Source: a virus. From it: a stretch of DNA of 33,229 bases. Within the stretch, counting starts at the first letter, position 1. Every line of letters starts with the position of its first letter. This document shows positions 32,407 through 33,229 of the stretch, piece after piece. Location of the stretch: the IMG/VR virus record IMGVR_UViG_3300037189_029432, positions 1 through 33,229 of that record. One strand, written 5' to 3'. The notes under the pieces are model-generated. The model did no database searches and was not told the DNA's origin. It worked only from the letters and a program-made list of their open reading frames with translations. The translations under genes were made by a program, and so were the position numbers.

Positions 32407-32868
32407 TTAGTTATTTGTGTAGCCAGAACCGTAAGGGGCGATTGTGCCATCAGCATTGCGACCAGTATACTCTACAGACAATGTGCCAGCAGAAGCAGCT
32501 TCAGAAGCCAATGTTACTGTGCAGTCATAAGGACCAACGTTAGCAAGCAAATTAGCTACAGCAGCAGAAGCTGTAAAAGCAATATTAGCAACACCTAAAG
32601 CAGTAGTTGTGATTGTACCTACAGTAGTAGTTGTGCCATTTACTGTTAAGCTAACAGCGCGTGAAGCAGCACCAACAACGTTAATGTAAAGTTTAATATT
32701 AGAAATGATTGAGCCTGCAGGAATTACTACAGTTTTAGCAGCACCACCAACAACGGCAGTTTGCTGAGAAATCATTGAGGCACCAGTTGTATCGGCAGAG
32801 ATTGTGCCGTCATTGCTGGTAGTTTGACGCGTATTTAAACGCATTGGTACGGTAAATGTACTAGACAT
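32407..32868 (-). CDS. Capsid-proximal structural protein (possible head decoration)
   Basis: 153 residues, rich in Ala, Thr, Val and Gly, with a beta-sandwich pattern (TVVIPAGSIISNIKLYINVV, AASRAVSLTVNGTTTTVGTI, YDCTVTLASEAASAGTLSVE). It is the first gene after the capsid-gene terminator and the promoter-like element at 32995-32959, with a leader of about 90 nt and TGGAAA as ribosome site. Position and composition suggest a decoration or minor head protein. No family can be named with certainty. Confidence 0.65.
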   Translation of the reverse strand: MSSTFTVPMRLNTRQTTSNDGTISADTTGASMISQQTAVVGGAAKTVVIPAGSIISNIKLYINVVGAASRAVSLTVNGTTTTVGTITTTALGVANIAFTASAAVANLLANVGPYDCTVTLASEAASAGTLSVEYTGRNADGTIAPYGSGYTNN

Positions 32869-32958
32869 GTTTTATTTCCATTTCTTAGTGGGTATCCCAA
32901 GCTGTCTCTAAGTCGTCTTACCGGGAAGTATCGGCAGTCAGAATGGGATTAATCTTCC

Positions 32959-32995
32959 TATAACTACTAATGCAAAAAATACAAAAAATCCGCCC
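32959..32995 (-). promoter_or_regulatory. Promoter-like element, copy 3 of 3
   Basis: Minus-strand order GGGCG, 13 nt, TTTTGCATTAGT, 3 nt, TATA, with spacing identical to the other copies. It begins 8 nt after the T-run of the capsid-gene terminator and is followed by a 90-nt leader (32958-32869) that holds no gene. It would drive the fibre, sugar-modification and lysis genes. Confidence 0.72.
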
Positions 32996-33003
32996 CAAAA
33001 TGT

Positions 33004-33027
33004 AAAAAAGCCACCCCGAAGGGTGGC
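33004..33027 (-). terminator. Intrinsic terminator after the capsid gene
   Basis: On the minus strand a 7-bp GC-rich stem (GCCACCC / GGGTGGC) with a TTCG tetraloop is followed directly by six T. It lies 21 nt after the capsid stop codon, the classical arrangement for Rho-independent termination. Confidence 0.93.
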
Positions 33028-33048
33028 TTCTGAACTACTTTGCGGTTT

Positions 33049-33229
33049 TTAAACGCCTTGAGTACCGTAAACGTTACGTGCGTCGTGCCAACCAGTAGCA
33101 TAACGCTCGGTTGCTTTGTAACGCATAGAATCAGTTTCGAAATCGCCTTCCATGGATTTCTCCATTGGACGACGCATAACGAGCATGAGACCGTTTTCAG
33201 CATCAGTCTGAACCCACCAAGCTTTGCTA
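33049..33229 (-). CDS. Major capsid protein, C-terminal end (N-terminus beyond window)
   Basis: The last 59 codons of a gene entering from the right edge. The residues VQTDAENGLMLVMRRPMEKS, then RYKATERYATGWHDARNVYG, match the C-terminal strands of HK97-fold major capsid proteins of short-tailed phages: a Met/Leu-rich strand with RRP, then KATERY and a GWxDxRxxYG close. A strong terminator follows, as expected for a very highly expressed gene. Only the end is visible, so the family is inferred from this signature. Confidence 0.75.
   Translation of the reverse strand, partial: SKAWWVQTDAENGLMLVMRRPMEKSMEGDFETDSMRYKATERYATGWHDARNVYGTQGV

Noticed and set aside
32869-32958. Gene or structured regulator in the leader after promoter copy 3
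   Set aside because: Only a six-codon frame and weak imperfect hairpins are visible; nothing beyond an ordinary leader can be supported.

Overview
The window is part of a tailed double-stranded DNA phage genome (Caudoviricetes). Every gene that can be supported lies on the minus strand, so transcription runs from the right edge to the left. The gene set points to a short-tailed (podovirus-like) particle: the end of a capsid gene, small capsid or virion proteins, head-tail adaptors, a gp10-like nozzle or hub protein, and large putative ejection proteins. A T4-type lysozyme with an N-terminal membrane anchor and heptosyltransferase-like sugar enzymes suggest a Gram-negative host. The collagen-like fibre style resembles phages from aquatic metagenomes. 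No host marker, integrase, tRNA, CRISPR array or reverse transcriptase was seen.

Layout in transcription order: (1) 33229-33004, end of the major capsid gene and a hairpin terminator. (2) 32995-31450, a promoter-like element and three small structural genes, the last with a zinc-ribbon-like N-terminus and an IPT/TIG domain. (3) 31446-21760, one gene for a 3228-residue fibre made largely of Gly-X-Ser triplets, interrupted by non-repetitive islands and ending in a peptidase S74 chaperone. (4) 21715-19079, a sugar-modification cassette: a GT2-methyltransferase fusion, a GT2 protein with a GT9-like N-terminal half at its end, and the matching GT9-like C-terminal half as a separate gene. (5) 19075-14763, two more collagen-like tail proteins, a 2-oxoglutarate/Fe(II) dioxygenase, a cupin and small proteins. 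(6) 14763-12949, a lysis region: HExxH mini-protein, coiled-coil membrane protein, two holin candidates, and a lysozyme with a signal-anchor-release-type N-terminus. (7) 12898-6806, two small basic proteins, adaptor, second adaptor, fibre and nozzle genes. (8) 6738-1, an acetyltransferase and four large virion or ejection proteins, one with an M15 peptidase domain; the last runs off the left edge.

The strongest non-coding signal is a 37-nt element present three times on the coding strand (32995-32959, 12956-12920, 6801-6765): GGGCG, 13 nt, TTTTGCATTAGT, 3 nt, TATA. Each copy precedes a gene block, which fits a phage promoter family splitting the window into three transcription units.

The most interesting biological idea is that a giant fibre with serine at about every third position in its repeats sits directly upstream of a glycosyltransferase/methyltransferase cassette and near a prolyl-hydroxylase-like dioxygenase. 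This would be a self-contained system for building and decorating collagen-like fibres. The modification step is inference.
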